The notes beneath the pieces were generated by a model. It was given only the letters and a program-made list of their open reading frames with translations. It was not told the DNA's origin and did no database searches. Below are positions 1 to 11,278 of a stretch of DNA of 64,000 nt, piece after piece. Position numbers and translations under genes: made by a program. This stretch comes from Billgrantia sulfidoxydans. GTDB taxonomy: Bacteria; Pseudomonadota; Gammaproteobacteria; Pseudomonadales; Halomonadaceae. Every line of letters begins with the position of its first letter. Position 1 is the first letter of the stretch. Location of the stretch: assembly GCF_017868775.1 (NCBI RefSeq), contig NZ_CP053381.1:496001-560000 (forward strand), given 5' to 3'.

Positions 1-540
1 ATCAAGGCCGAGATCCACGAATTTGTGCTGCGCAACTGGCGCATCGTCAAGATCGCCACCACCAAGGCCCAGCGCAAGCTGTTCTTCAACCTGCGCAGCG
101 CCAAGAAGCGCCTGGCCTGGCTGAACAACGACGAGGTCGACGCCATCGCCCGCGACCTCGACGTCAAGCCCGAGGTGGTGCGCGAGATGGAGGGCCGCCT
201 CTCGGCCCACGATGCCGGCTTCGACGTCTCGCCGAGCGACGACGAGGAGGCCGCCTACCAGGCGCCGGTCCACTACCTGGACGATGACGGCTCCGACCCC
301 GCCGTCCAGCTCGAGGACAGCGACTGGGAAGACGATGCCAATCGTCGCCTGAAGATGGCCCTGGAGGCGCTGGACGAGCGTTCCCGCGACATCCTCCAGC
401 GCCGTTGGCTGGCCGACGACAAGGCCACGCTGCACGATCTGGCCGATGTCTACGGCGTCTCCGCCGAGCGCATCCGACAGCTCGAGAAGAACGCCATGAA
501 GAAGATCCGCCAGCAGCTGGGCGACACCCTGGCGGCCTGA
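1..540 (+). CDS. rpoH: RNA polymerase heat-shock sigma factor 32 (partial, 5' end outside window)
   Basis: Sigma-32 directs RNA polymerase to heat-shock promoters. The frame is open from base 1 and ends at TGA 538-540, so the N-terminal part lies outside the window. The visible 179 residues begin inside region 2 with the segment [20 protein letters not shown], followed by the RpoH-box region ([15 protein letters not shown]) that is diagnostic for RpoH rather than RpoD or RpoS. Near the C-terminus is the region 4 helix-turn-helix that reads the -35 element ([20 protein letters not shown]). An acidic linker separates the two. A strong terminator follows directly. Identification is secure; only the start is missing. 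Confidence 0.96.
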   Translation: MKAEIHEFVLRNWRIVKIATTKAQRKLFFNLRSAKKRLAWLNNDEVDAIARDLDVKPEVVREMEGRLSAHDAGFDVSPSDDEEAAYQAPVHYLDDDGSDPAVQLEDSDWEDDANRRLKMALEALDERSRDILQRRWLADDKATLHDLADVYGVSAERIRQLEKNAMKKIRQQLGDTLAA

Positions 541-562
541 GCGCCACATTGCCCCGACGACG

Positions 563-592
563 AAGCCCCGGTTCCGTGAACCGGGGCTTTTG
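563..592 (+). terminator. Intrinsic terminator of rpoH
   Basis: An 11-bp perfect stem (arms 563-573 and 579-589) with a 5-nt loop is followed by a short T-rich stretch. It lies 23 bp after the rpoH stop codon. The symmetric stem could also serve slmA, which converges on it from the minus strand. Confidence 0.85.
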
Positions 593-609
593 CTTGGCGG
601 GCTGGGCGC

Positions 610-1224
610 CTACGCGCTCTGGGTGATCGGCGTGCGCATCAGCTGGGCCGAGAGCAGCGCCCACTGGTCGTCCCAGTGCTCGGTGGGGCGACGCTGGAAG
701 TCGCTGCGCACGTACTGGGAGATGCGCCCCTCCGCCACGGCCATCAGCAGGTTGGCGGTGGCCGATACCGGCAGTACGGTACGCTGCCGTTCGCGCAGTT
801 CGGCTTCGCGCAGCACCTGCTTGAGCTGGGTCTCCAGGCGTTCGAAAAGCTGGTGGATACGCAGCCGCAGCCGCTCGGTCTCGCCGGTCAGGACGTCGCC
901 CTCCAGCAGGCGCGAGAGGCCCGGGTTCTTCTCGGCGAAGGCCAGCAGCAGGGTGAGGATCTGCCCGCAGCGCGGCACGGCCTCGTGCATCTCGTCGAGG
1001 ATGCGGCTGATGCGCTCGAACAGGGTCTCCTCGATGAACGAGATCAACCCCTCGAACATGCGTGCCTTGCTCGGGAAATGGCGGTAGAGGGCGGCTTCGG
1101 AAACGCCCACCTGGCGCGCCAGCGCCGCGATGGTGATGCGTTTGCCGCTGTCTTCTTCCAGCATCAGGGCGAGCGCCTGCAGGATCTGCTCGCGCCGGCT
1201 GGAGGTCTGTGTTGCCTGCGTCAT
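610..1224 (-). CDS. slmA: Nucleoid occlusion factor SlmA (TetR family)
   Basis: SlmA binds specific chromosomal sites and blocks FtsZ polymerisation over the nucleoid. The protein has 204 residues, close to the family norm of about 200. An N-terminal TetR helix-turn-helix lies at about residues 30-52 ([20 protein letters not shown]), followed by the all-helical C-terminal domain. The start chosen is ATG at 1222-1224, because the frame upstream (towards 1329) runs over the argB 3' end and has no family similarity. It lies just downstream of argB on the same strand, a linkage seen in related gammaproteobacteria where slmA sits near argB, coaBC and dut. Confidence 0.92.
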   Translation of the reverse strand: MTQATQTSSRREQILQALALMLEEDSGKRITIAALARQVGVSEAALYRHFPSKARMFEGLISFIEETLFERISRILDEMHEAVPRCGQILTLLLAFAEKNPGLSRLLEGDVLTGETERLRLRIHQLFERLETQLKQVLREAELRERQRTVLPVSATANLLMAVAEGRISQYVRSDFQRRPTEHWDDQWALLSAQLMRTPITQSA

Positions 1225-1297
1225 GTCGAAGTATGTCTTCTGGTTATTGGGTGGCCGGAGGTGCTCGCCCCATGGCCGGCACGGGGCGAGTGCCTCT

Positions 1298-3647
<2,350 letters not shown>

Positions 3648-3746
3648 AGCGGTTCCTTGTCAGACAGTGGTGGGTTCGTTGATGCCAGGTTACGACGGCG
3701 CTGCCGGGCGTCACCGCTCCTTGGGACGCTTGCGGCGTTCCTGCGG

Positions 3747-4217
3747 TCAGTGGCGGCCCGAGCTGCCGAAGCCGCCTTCACCGCGTAGGCTGGCCTCGAA
3801 GTCGTCGACGACGTCGAGCTCGGCCTGGACCACCGGTACCAGCACATACTGGGCCAGGCGCTCGAAGGGCTCCAGCACGAAGGTGTTGGTGCCGCGGTTC
3901 CACACGGAGATCATCAGCTCGCCCTGGTAGTCGGAATCGATCAGACCCACCAGGTTGCCGAGCACGATGCCGTGCTTGTGGCCCAGCCCGGAGCGCGGCA
4001 GGATCAGGCCGGCCAGGCCCGGGTCGCCGATATGGATCGCGAGCCCGGTGCGCACCAGTTCGCACTGGCCGGGCTCGAGGGTCAACGGCGCATCGAGCAG
4101 CGCACGCAGGTCCATCCCGGCGGAGCCCAGGGTGGCGTAGCGGGGCATGTAGTCGTGCAGCCGCTCGTCGAGCAGCTTGACGGCCAGGCGCGGTTGTCGG
4201 GGTCGGGAATCGGACAT
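3747..4217 (-). CDS. dut: Deoxyuridine 5'-triphosphate nucleotidohydrolase (dUTPase)
   Basis: Dut hydrolyses dUTP to dUMP and pyrophosphate, keeping uracil out of DNA and supplying dUMP for thymidylate. The 156-residue trimeric-type enzyme carries the conserved motifs in order: [34 protein letters not shown], the [10 protein letters not shown] segment, and the C-terminal glycine-rich arm [10 protein letters not shown] that closes over the active site. The start is ATG 4215-4217; the longer open frame upstream belongs to antisense coaBC sequence. It follows coaBC by 41 bp on the same strand. Confidence 0.96.
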   Translation of the reverse strand: MSDSRPRQPRLAVKLLDERLHDYMPRYATLGSAGMDLRALLDAPLTLEPGQCELVRTGLAIHIGDPGLAGLILPRSGLGHKHGIVLGNLVGLIDSDYQGELMISVWNRGTNTFVLEPFERLAQYVLVPVVQAELDVVDDFEASLRGEGGFGSSGRH

Positions 4218-4258
4218 GGTGGCTCCGTCGGTTCTGCGGGTTCCGGGCAGGTTCGGGT

Positions 4259-5545
4259 TCAGTGTACGGGGCGGGAGGTCAGGCAGCCGAGCGCTCGCTC
4301 GATCACTGCCCTGGCCAGCTCGCGCTTGGGCTGCGGCGGCAACTGCTCGCCGCCTTCCCCTTCGCCGTCGCGCCACAGCAGCAGGGCGGCGTTGTCGTCG
4401 GCGCCGAAGCCGAGCCCTGCGGCCGAGACATCGTTGGCGACGATCATGTCCAGCCGCTTGCGCTCGAGCTTGTCGCGCGCATAGGCCTCGAGATCGCGGG
4501 TCTCGGCGGCGAAGCCCACCACGAAGGGGCGTCCCCCGGCCGCATCGCGCGTATGGGCGATATCGGCAATGATATCGGGGTTCTTGATCAGCTTCAGGGT
4601 CAGGCCTTCCTCGCCTTCGCGCTTCTTGATCTTGTGTTCGGCGGCCGTCGCGGCGCGATAGTCGGCCACCGCGGCGCAGCCGATGAACAAGTCGCAGTCG
4701 GCCGCCAGGCGGCGGCTCGCCTCGTGCATCTGGCGCGCCGTCTCCACATCGGTGCGCTCGACTCCCGCGGGGGTCGGCAGGCTCACCGGTCCGCTGATCA
4801 GGCTGACCCGGGCGCCGAGCTCGGCCGCGGCGGCGGCCAGGGCGAAGCCCATCTTTCCCGAGCTGTGGTTGGAGAGGTAGCGCACCGGATCGAGCGGCTC
4901 GCGGGTGGGGCCGGCGGTGATCACCACGTGCAGGCCCCGGGCCGGGGCGTCTTCGACCCGCGCCGCCTGGGCTTGTGCACTCTCGCGGGTGGGCTGAATG
5001 AGTTCGGCCACGATCGCCTCGGGCTCGAGCATGCGGCCCGGCCCCACGTCGCCGCAGGCCTGGTCGCCGCTGGCCGGCCCCAGCAGCCACCAGCCGTCCT
5101 GTGCGAGGCGTTCGGCGTTGCGCTGGGTGGCGACATGGCGCCACATGGCCTGGTTCATGGCCGGCGCCATCACCTTTTCGGCGTCGCTGGCCAGGCACAG
5201 GGTGGTGAGCAGGTCGTCGGCCATGCCCAGAGCCAGGCGTGCCATCAGGTCGGCGGTGGCCGGGGCGATCAGGATCGTCTCGGCCCAGCGGGCCAGCTCG
5301 ATATGCCCCATGCCGGCCTCGGCTTCGGGATCGAGCAGCGAGGTGCGCACCGGCTCGCCGGTCAGCGCTTGCAGCGTCAACGGGGTGATGAAGGCCTGGG
5401 CGCCTTCGGTCATGGCCACGCGCACCTCGCAGCCCGCCTGCTTGAGCAGCCGGGCGAGCTGGGCGCTCTTGTAGGCGGCAATGCCGGCACTGATGCCGAG
5501 CAGGATGCGCCGGCCGGCAAGCCGTTGTGCGAGTTGCGTTGCCAT
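4259..5545 (-). CDS. coaBC: Bifunctional phosphopantothenoylcysteine decarboxylase/phosphopantothenate-cysteine ligase
   Basis: CoaBC carries out two successive steps of coenzyme A synthesis: CTP-dependent joining of cysteine to 4'-phosphopantothenate (CoaB), then FMN-dependent decarboxylation (CoaC). The 428-residue protein has the N-terminal flavoprotein domain with GHIELARWA (His81), APAMN at 127-131 and [10 protein letters not shown] around the catalytic Cys164. The C-terminal ligase domain begins near residue 198 with [16 protein letters not shown] and includes IKKREG and NPDIIADIA. The start is ATG 5543-5545, preceded by an AGGAAA ribosome-binding site; upstream in-frame codons lie antisense to radC and are rejected. 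Divergent from radC. Confidence 0.96.
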   Translation of the reverse strand: MATQLAQRLAGRRILLGISAGIAAYKSAQLARLLKQAGCEVRVAMTEGAQAFITPLTLQALTGEPVRTSLLDPEAEAGMGHIELARWAETILIAPATADLMARLALGMADDLLTTLCLASDAEKVMAPAMNQAMWRHVATQRNAERLAQDGWWLLGPASGDQACGDVGPGRMLEPEAIVAELIQPTRESAQAQAARVEDAPARGLHVVITAGPTREPLDPVRYLSNHSSGKMGFALAAAAAELGARVSLISGPVSLPTPAGVERTDVETARQMHEASRRLAADCDLFIGCAAVADYRAATAAEHKIKKREGEEGLTLKLIKNPDIIADIAHTRDAAGGRPFVVGFAAETRDLEAYARDKLERKRLDMIVANDVSAAGLGFGADDNAALLLWRDGEGEGGEQLPPQPKRELARAVIERALGCLTSRPVH

Positions 5546-5680
5546 GCTGTTTTCCTGAGCTGAAACCCGACCGCCTACCTTACCACTGCCGTTGAAGTTG
5601 CGCAGCCGCAGCCTTCGGCCAAGGTCGGTTACAATGAGTGACTTCCTATCACCAGGGAAAGCGTAGCAAGGAGACAGGGG

Positions 5681-6355
5681 ATGTCGATTCGCGACTGGCC
5701 CGAGGGCGAGCGCCCGCGGGAAAAACTGCTGACGCTGGGCGCCGAGGCACTGTCGGACGCCGAGCTGCTGGCGATCTTCCTGCGCGTGGGGGTGGCGGGG
5801 CGTTCGGCGGTGGACCTGGCCCGCGACCTGCTCGGCGCGTTCGGCGGCCTGCGCCAACTGCTCGAGGCCGACCAGGCTCGCTTCTGCGCCGAGCGCGGGC
5901 TGGGCACGGCTAAGTTCGTCCAGCTCCAGGCCACCCTCGAGCTCTCCAAGCGTCATCTTGCCGCCGAGCTTGCGCGCGGCAATGCGCTGACCTCGCCCTC
6001 CCTGGTGCGCGCCTATCTGGCCACCCAACTGCGCCACCTGGGCCACGAGGAGTTCGCCGCGCTGTTCCTCGATACCCAGCATCGCGTGATCCGCTTCGAA
6101 TCGCTGTTCCGCGGCACGCTGGACAGCGCCTCGGTCTACCCCCGCGAGGTGGCGCGCCGCGCGCTGGAGCTGGGCGCCGGGGCGGTCATCTTTGCCCATA
6201 ACCACCCTTCCGGCGTGGCCGAGCCCTCTGACGCCGACCGGCGCATCACCGAGCGGCTGCGCGAAGCGCTGGGGTTATTCGAGATTCGCGTGCTGGACCA
6301 CTTCGTGGTCGGCGATGGGGAAGTCGTATCTTTTGCAGAGAGAGGGTGGCTTTAG
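5681..6355 (+). CDS. radC: RadC family JAB-domain protein
   Basis: This is a 224-residue member of the RadC family: an N-terminal helix-hairpin-helix region (about residues 20-75) followed by a JAB/MPN domain. The JAMM metal motif is intact at [14 protein letters not shown] (His173, His175, Asp186), implying a zinc-dependent hydrolase or nuclease fold. The historical link of RadC to recombinational repair is weak, so the biological role is uncertain. It is divergent from coaBC and upstream of rpmB, a position conserved in many gammaproteobacteria. The ATG at 5681 has an AGGAGA-like site about 8 nt upstream. Confidence 0.93.
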   Translation: MSIRDWPEGERPREKLLTLGAEALSDAELLAIFLRVGVAGRSAVDLARDLLGAFGGLRQLLEADQARFCAERGLGTAKFVQLQATLELSKRHLAAELARGNALTSPSLVRAYLATQLRHLGHEEFAALFLDTQHRVIRFESLFRGTLDSASVYPREVARRALELGAGAVIFAHNHPSGVAEPSDADRRITERLREALGLFEIRVLDHFVVGDGEVVSFAERGWL

Positions 6356-6386
6356 GCGGCAGGAAAGGTAGAATACGCGCCTACTA

Positions 6387-6415
6387 TTGCCTGCCGGGGC
6401 GCACTCTGCTATAAA
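6387..6415 (+). promoter_or_regulatory. Sigma-70-type promoter for rpmB-rpmG
   Basis: A -35 hexamer TTGCCT (6387-6392) and a -10 hexamer TATAAA (6410-6415) are separated by exactly 17 bp, in the radC-rpmB gap. Matches to consensus are 4/6 and 5/6. Transcription would start near 6422, giving a leader of about 105 nt before rpmB. Confidence 0.65.
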
Positions 6416-6526
6416 GTGCAGCCTTTGAATTCCCTTGGGTCAAATGACAACGGGGTCGTTCCCGGTTTGCCCGACAGGTTTTGAACACACAGGTTTGACC
6501 ACCTGGCCAAGCGGTTGGAGGCTCCC

Positions 6527-6763
6527 ATGTCCAAAGTATGTCAGGTTACCGGCAAGCGCCCGGTGACTGGTAACAACGTTTCACACTCCCAGCGCAAGAC
6601 CCGCCGTCGTTTCTTGCCGAACCTGCACACCCACCGCTTCTGGGTGGAGTCCGAGAACCGCTTCGTCAAGCTGCGGGTCTCCTCCAAGGGTATGCGCATC
6701 ATCGACAAGAAGGGCATCGACGAGGTGCTCAGCGACATCCGCAAGCGCGGCGAAGCCGTCTAA
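6527..6763 (+). CDS. rpmB: 50S ribosomal protein L28
   Basis: L28 is a small basic protein of the large ribosomal subunit. The 78-residue protein begins [20 protein letters not shown], typical of L28, and contains [14 protein letters not shown] and the C-terminal [14 protein letters not shown]. The ATG at 6527 is preferred over the in-frame codon four residues upstream, because the sequence TTGGAGG lies 5 nt before it and family members start MSKVCQ. It is cotranscribed with rpmG 24 bp downstream from the promoter at 6387-6415. Confidence 0.98.
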   Translation: MSKVCQVTGKRPVTGNNVSHSQRKTRRRFLPNLHTHRFWVESENRFVKLRVSSKGMRIIDKKGIDEVLSDIRKRGEAV

Positions 6764-6787
6764 GCGAACCTCAGGGAGACAGCAGTC

Positions 6788-6943
6788 ATGCGTGACAAGA
6801 TCAAGTTGGTGTCCAGCGCCGGTACCGGCCACTTCTACACCACCGACAAGAACAAGCGGAACACCCCGGACAAGCTCGAATTCAAGAAGTACGATCCGGT
6901 CGTCCGCAAGCACGTGATGTACAAGGAAGCCAAGATCAAGTGA
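6788..6943 (+). CDS. rpmG: 50S ribosomal protein L33
   Basis: This is a 51-residue large-subunit protein. It starts [19 protein letters not shown] and ends VMYKEAKIK, as in proteobacterial L33. It lacks the two CxxC zinc motifs, so it is the zinc-independent (C-minus) form. It follows rpmB by 24 bp with a GGGAGA ribosome-binding site, in the conserved rpmB-rpmG pair. Confidence 0.97.
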   Translation: MRDKIKLVSSAGTGHFYTTDKNKRNTPDKLEFKKYDPVVRKHVMYKEAKIK

Positions 6944-7023
6944 GCCGATCCGGCGTCCGCCGCTGGCGACGGGCGCCCTTGGCGGCTTGACGGCTTCCAG
7001 CCGCAGGTAGCAAGACCTGTCCT

Positions 7024-7050
7024 CCTGAACCCGGCCCTGCCGGGTTCAGG
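7024..7050 (+). terminator. Stem-loop after rpmG
   Basis: An 11-bp perfect inverted repeat (7024-7034 and 7040-7050) with a 5-nt loop lies between rpmG and mutM. There is only a weak T-rich tail, so it may be an imperfect terminator or an mRNA-stabilising 3' hairpin. It leaves 27 bp before the mutM start. Confidence 0.55.
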
Positions 7051-7077
7051 CGTATCTATTCCCCGGATTTCCTCGCC

Positions 7078-7908
7078 ATGCCCGAGCTTCCCGAAGTCGA
7101 GACCACCCGCCGCGGCATCGCTCCTCACGTGGAGGGGCGCGAGATCGTCGAGGCGATCGTGCGTCAGCCGCGCCTGCGCGTGCCGGTGCCGGACGACTTC
7201 ATCGAGCGCCTGGTGGGCTCGCGCATCGGCGTCCTGGCGCGCCGCGCCAAGTACCTGCTGCTGCCGATCGAGGGCCGGGGCGAGGGCGCCGGCAGCCTGA
7301 TCTGGCACCTGGGCATGTCGGGCAGCCTGCGCATCGTCCGGCTGGGCGAACTGCCCAGGAAGCACGACCATGTCGACCTGGTGCTCGACGACGGTGGCAT
7401 CCTGCGCTACCACGATCCGCGCCGCTTCGGCTTCGTCGACTGGCTTGCCGGAAGCCGGGAGAGCGACCCGCGCCTGGCGAACCTGGGGCCCGAGCCGCTC
7501 TCCGAGGCTTTCGACGGCGAGCGGCTCTACCGGCTCTCGCGCGGCCGACGCATGGCCGTGAAGCCGTTCCTGATGGACAATGCCGTAGTGGTCGGCGTGG
7601 GCAACATCTACGCCAGCGAGGCGCTGTTCCTGGCCGGCATCGACCCGCGCCGGGCGGCGGGGCGCATCTCCCGCGAGCGCTACGCGCGCCTGGCCGCGGC
7701 GGTACGCGAGGTGCTCGCCGCGGCCATCACCCAGGGCGGCACCACCCTGCGCGACTTCGTCAGCGGCACCGGCGAGCCGGGCTACTTCAAGCAGCGTCTC
7801 AACGTCTATGGCCGCCATGGCCAGGGCTGCCGGCGCTGCAATGGCGAGCTGCGGCTGGTGACGCTGGGCCAGCGGGCCAGTGTGTTCTGTCCTTCTTGCC
7901 AACGATGA
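7078..7908 (+). CDS. mutM: Formamidopyrimidine-DNA glycosylase
   Basis: MutM (Fpg) removes 8-oxoguanine and formamidopyrimidines from DNA and nicks the abasic site. The 276-residue protein begins [13 protein letters not shown], with the catalytic N-terminal Pro2 and Glu3. Lys58 (ARRAKYLLL) contacts the backbone, and the helix-two-turn-helix region has [13 protein letters not shown]. The C-terminal zinc finger has Cys251, Cys254, Cys271 and Cys274. Everything expected of an active enzyme is present. It follows rpmBG, as in many gammaproteobacteria, and precedes an rRNA methyltransferase gene by 22 bp. Confidence 0.97.
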   Translation: MPELPEVETTRRGIAPHVEGREIVEAIVRQPRLRVPVPDDFIERLVGSRIGVLARRAKYLLLPIEGRGEGAGSLIWHLGMSGSLRIVRLGELPRKHDHVDLVLDDGGILRYHDPRRFGFVDWLAGSRESDPRLANLGPEPLSEAFDGERLYRLSRGRRMAVKPFLMDNAVVVGVGNIYASEALFLAGIDPRRAAGRISRERYARLAAAVREVLAAAITQGGTTLRDFVSGTGEPGYFKQRLNVYGRHGQGCRRCNGELRLVTLGQRASVFCPSCQR

Positions 7909-7930
7909 TTACCCTTCCACGAGACCTGCC

Positions 7931-9121
7931 ATGACCCAGACCCTGCGCCTCAAGAAGAATGCCGATCGCCGCCTCAAGGCCGGCCACCTGTGGCTCTACT
8001 CCAACGAGGTCGACACCGAGGCCACGCCGCTCAAGGGCCTCGAGCCGGGCGCCCAGGTGGTGGTCGAGGCCGCGGGCGGCAAGGCCATGGGCGTGGCCTA
8101 CGTCAACCCCAACTCGCTGATCTGCGCCCGGGTGGTGTCGCGCGACCCCGGCATGCGCCTCGACCGTTCGCTGCTGGTGCACCGCTTCAACCAGGCGTTG
8201 GCCCTGCGCCAGCGGCTCTACGCCAAGCCGTTCTACCGCCTGGTGCACGGCGAGGGCGACCTGCTGCCGGGGCTGGTGGTGGACCGCTTCGACGACGTGC
8301 TGGTGGTGCAGCTCAATACCCTGGGCATGGAGCGCCTGGCCGAGGAGGTCGTGGCCGCGCTCGACAAGGTGCTCTCGCCACGGGTCATCGTGTTCAAGAA
8401 TGACTCCTCCGGGCGGCGCCAGGAGCAGCTCGAGCGCCAGGTCACCGTGGCCAAGGGCGAACTCGACGGCCCCGTGCTGATGGAAGAGAACGGCGTGCGC
8501 TTCCACGCGCCGGTGCTCGACGGGCAGAAGACCGGCTGGTTCTTCGATCACCGCGCCAACCGCGCCTGGCTCAATGGCCTGGTGGCCGGCAAGCGGGTGC
8601 TCGACCTGTTCAGCTACGTCGGCGGCTGGGGTGTGCAGGCGGCGGCCCACGGCGCCCGCGAGGTGCTGTGCGTGGACGCCAGCGCCCAGGCGCTGGAACG
8701 GGTGGCCGAGAATGCGGCCCTGAACGGCCTGCACGATCAGGTGGCGGTAGGCGAAGCCGACGCCTTCGAGGCGCTGGCGGCGCTCAAGGCCGACGGCGAG
8801 CAGTTCGACGTGGTGATCCTCGACCCCCCGGCCTTCATCAAGAAGCGCAAGGACATTCCCAACGGTGAGCGCGCCTATGCCAGGCTCAACCGCGAGGCGA
8901 TGCGCCTGCTGGGACGCGATGGCCTGCTGCTGTCGGCCTCCTGCTCCATGCACCTGGCGCCGGAGCGGCTGGTGGACGTGGTACGCGGCGCGGTGCGCCA
9001 CCAGGATCGTCATGGGCAGGTGATCTACCAGGGTCACCAGGCGGCGGACCATCCGGTACACCCGGCGATTCCCGAGACGGCTTATCTGAAGGCGCTCGGC
9101 GTCAGGGTTTTCAGGGATTGA
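7931..9121 (+). CDS. rlmI: 23S rRNA (cytosine-5)-methyltransferase, RlmI family
   Basis: Class I SAM-dependent methyltransferase of the RlmI type; E. coli RlmI makes m5C1962 in 23S rRNA. The 396-residue protein has an N-terminal PUA-like RNA-binding domain (about residues 1-75), the central EEHEE-like part, and a Rossmann methyltransferase domain. SAM motif I is VLDLFSYVGGWGV (223-235), motif IV is DPPAFIKKRK (298-307), and the catalytic cysteine sits in LSASCSMHL (Cys338). The ATG at 7931 matches the family start MTQTLRLKKN. Which base is modified is inferred from family membership. Confidence 0.85.
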   Translation: MTQTLRLKKNADRRLKAGHLWLYSNEVDTEATPLKGLEPGAQVVVEAAGGKAMGVAYVNPNSLICARVVSRDPGMRLDRSLLVHRFNQALALRQRLYAKPFYRLVHGEGDLLPGLVVDRFDDVLVVQLNTLGMERLAEEVVAALDKVLSPRVIVFKNDSSGRRQEQLERQVTVAKGELDGPVLMEENGVRFHAPVLDGQKTGWFFDHRANRAWLNGLVAGKRVLDLFSYVGGWGVQAAAHGAREVLCVDASAQALERVAENAALNGLHDQVAVGEADAFEALAALKADGEQFDVVILDPPAFIKKRKDIPNGERAYARLNREAMRLLGRDGLLLSASCSMHLAPERLVDVVRGAVRHQDRHGQVIYQGHQAADHPVHPAIPETAYLKALGVRVFRD

Positions 9122-9122
9122 G

Positions 9123-9437
9123 GTGGGCGGCTACGTTCGTGTCTTCGCGCACTCCAACGCGCTGCTGGTCAGCCACGTGCGCAACCTGCTGGCGGCGGCG
9201 GGAATTCCCGTGGAGCTGCGCAACATGGTGCTGGGCGGCGGTGCGGGCGAGCTGCCGCTGGGCGAGTGCGAGCCCGAGGTATGGGTGGCGCCACACAACC
9301 GTGAACGCGCCGAGGCGCTGATCCACGAGGCCATGACGGGCGGCAGTGAAGCGCCGGGCTGGACCTGTTCCGGCTGTGGCGAGGCGTTGGAGGGAGTGTT
9401 CGAGGCCTGTTGGCGCTGCGGTGCGACGAGGGACTGA
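9123..9437 (+). CDS. DUF2007-type protein with C-terminal zinc ribbon
   Basis: A 104-residue protein beginning at GTG 9123, one base after the rlmI stop, so translation is probably coupled. Residues 3-70 resemble the DUF2007 (putative signal-transducing) domain, with a ferredoxin-like pattern (VRVFAHSNALLVSHVRNLL, ending VAPHNRERAEALIHEAM). Residues 80-100 form a zinc ribbon with two CxxC pairs (Cys82, Cys85, Cys96, Cys99; the second pair reads CWRC). Function is unknown. The combination suggests a small regulatory or protein-binding module (inference). Confidence 0.75.
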   Translation: MGGYVRVFAHSNALLVSHVRNLLAAAGIPVELRNMVLGGGAGELPLGECEPEVWVAPHNRERAEALIHEAMTGGSEAPGWTCSGCGEALEGVFEACWRCGATRD

Positions 9438-9468
9438 GCTGGCGAAGTAACCCGGCAAGGAGGCGACA

Positions 9469-9909
9469 TTGTCACAGGAGTGGGATCTTCCCGACCCGTA
9501 CGTCATCGAGCTCGAGGTGGAGGCCTCGGCCATCGACGAGTACGGCCATGCCAACAATGCCGCGTACCTGCGCTGGGTCGAGCAGGTGAGCTGGGCGCAT
9601 TCGCGGCATCTGGGTCTCGACCTGGCGCGCTATCGGGAACTGGACCGTGCCATGGCCGTGCATCGCCACGAGCTCGACTACCTGGCACCCGCCTTCGAGG
9701 GGGAGCGCCTTGCGCTGGCCACCTGGATCGTAGGCTGCGACGGTCGCCTGACCCTGACCCGGCGCTTCCAGCTCGTCCGACCCGCCGACGGTCGCACCCT
9801 GCTGCGGGCGCGCACCCGCTTCGCCTGCATCGAGCTCACCACGGGCCGGCCGCGGCGCCTGCCCGTGGAGTACGTGGCCATCTACGGTGGCGCGCTTATT
9901 GCCGAGTGA
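9469..9909 (+). CDS. Acyl-CoA thioesterase, 4HBT (hot-dog) family
   Basis: This 146-residue single hot-dog-domain protein resembles the YbgC/4-hydroxybenzoyl-CoA thioesterase group. The catalytic loop is DEYGHANNAAYLRW (residues 23-36), with the helix beginning WVEQVSWAH. It probably hydrolyses acyl-CoA thioesters; the substrate cannot be predicted. The start is TTG at 9469, supported by AAGGAGG about 6 nt upstream and the absence of a nearby ATG. It is the last gene of the mutM-rlmI strand group and is followed by an AT-richer gap. Confidence 0.82.
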   Translation: MSQEWDLPDPYVIELEVEASAIDEYGHANNAAYLRWVEQVSWAHSRHLGLDLARYRELDRAMAVHRHELDYLAPAFEGERLALATWIVGCDGRLTLTRRFQLVRPADGRTLLRARTRFACIELTTGRPRRLPVEYVAIYGGALIAE

Positions 9910-10081
9910 TGCTGCGATTTTTTTGTTGAAGCCTTGGCTGAGGTGCTGATTTTCTTCTGCTAGTTGCCCTTTCACGATTTTTTACCGTTCTTTATGCGGG
10001 GTGCTTCATGTTTGGACTGTCTGTGCTGTAATTCGCCTGTCATACCCTAACAACAGGCGTCGAACGCTCAGGAGGTGTCCC

Positions 10082-11197
10082 ATGAAGATCGCCGTGCCGA
10101 AGGAAATCAAGAACCATGAATATCGCGTCGCCCTGACGCCGACTGGGGCTCGAGAGCTGGTGGCCCGCGGTCATTCGGTCACCGTGCAGGCTGGCGCTGG
10201 CGTCGGTGCGGGCTTCTCCGATGCCGATTATGAAGCGGCCGGGGCCCGGCTCGAGGCGGACCTGGCCACGCTGTGGGGCGACGCCGAGCTGATCCTCAAG
10301 GTCAAGGAGCCGCAGCCGGAGGAAGTGGCACGCCTCACCCGCGGCCAGACCCTTTTCACCTACCTGCACCTGGCGGCCGAGGAGAAGCTGACTCGTGGGC
10401 TGATGGAGAGCGGGGCCACCTGCATCGCCTACGAGACCGTCACCGACCGCCAGGGCGGCCTGCCGCTGCTGGCGCCGATGAGCACCGTGGCCGGCCGCAT
10501 GGCGGTACAGGCCGGAGCCCATAGTCTGGAGAAGGCCCAGGGCGGTTCCGGGGTGCTGCTGCCCGGCGTGCCCGGCGTGGCCCCCGGCAAGGTCGCCGTG
10601 ATCGGCGGCGGCGTGGTGGGCGAGAACGCCGCACGCATGGCGCTGGGCCTGGGCGCCGAGGTCTCGGTGCTCGACAAGTCGATCCCGCGCCTCGAGGTGC
10701 TCGACGACCGCTACCAGGGCCGCATGAAGACCGTCTTCTCCACCGCCGACGCCATCGACGAGGCGGTGCGCGAGTGCGACCTGATCGTGGGCGCCGTGCT
10801 GATCCCCGGCGCCGCCGCACCCAAGCTGATCACTCGCGCGATGCTGGCCGACATGAAGCCCGGCAGCGTGCTGGTGGACGTGGCCATCGACCAGGGCGGC
10901 TGCTTCGAGACCAGCCGTGCCACTACCCATGCCGAGCCGACCTATCTGGTCGACGGCATCGTTCACTACTGCGTGGCCAACATGCCGGGTGCGGTGGCGC
11001 GTACCTCGACCCAGGCGTTGACCAACGCCACCCTGCCGTTCGTCATTGCCCTGGCCGACAAGGGCTGGAAGCGGGCACTGGCCGACGATGCCCACTTCCT
11101 GCCCGGGCTCAACGTCCACGACGGCCAGGTCACCTACCGCGCCGTGGCCGAGGCCTTCGGCCTTGAGAGCGTCGATCCCGCCAGCCTGATACGGTGA
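10082..11197 (+). CDS. ald: Alanine dehydrogenase
   Basis: Ald interconverts L-alanine and pyruvate with NAD+, releasing or fixing ammonia. The 371-residue protein starts [20 protein letters not shown], typical of the family. It has the catalytic Lys75 ([10 protein letters not shown]) and His96 (YLHLAAEEK), then the NAD-binding [20 protein letters not shown], and the substrate and hinge segments [10 protein letters not shown] and [16 protein letters not shown]. The ATG at 10082 has a strong AGGAGG 5 nt upstream. It is transcribed alone from the 172-bp upstream gap, which is visibly AT-richer than its surroundings. Confidence 0.96.
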   Translation: MKIAVPKEIKNHEYRVALTPTGARELVARGHSVTVQAGAGVGAGFSDADYEAAGARLEADLATLWGDAELILKVKEPQPEEVARLTRGQTLFTYLHLAAEEKLTRGLMESGATCIAYETVTDRQGGLPLLAPMSTVAGRMAVQAGAHSLEKAQGGSGVLLPGVPGVAPGKVAVIGGGVVGENAARMALGLGAEVSVLDKSIPRLEVLDDRYQGRMKTVFSTADAIDEAVRECDLIVGAVLIPGAAAPKLITRAMLADMKPGSVLVDVAIDQGGCFETSRATTHAEPTYLVDGIVHYCVANMPGAVARTSTQALTNATLPFVIALADKGWKRALADDAHFLPGLNVHDGQVTYRAVAEAFGLESVDPASLIR

Positions 11198-11278
11198 GAG
11201 CGGCGCCGGGGGCGGTCGCCTTGACCGTCCCCTCGCGTTACCATAGCGGGCATTTCCGATCAGCAGAGTCCGCTTTCC

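Noticed and set aside
5592..5635. Promoter for radC (TACAAT at 5630-5635)
   Set aside because: The -10 is good, but no acceptable -35 lies 15-19 bp upstream, so it is not listed as a feature.
5546..6205. N-terminal extension of coaBC by about 220 codons
   Set aside because: It would run antisense through radC. The flavoprotein domain starts at residue 12 of the chosen ORF, and a ribosome-binding site fits ATG 5545.
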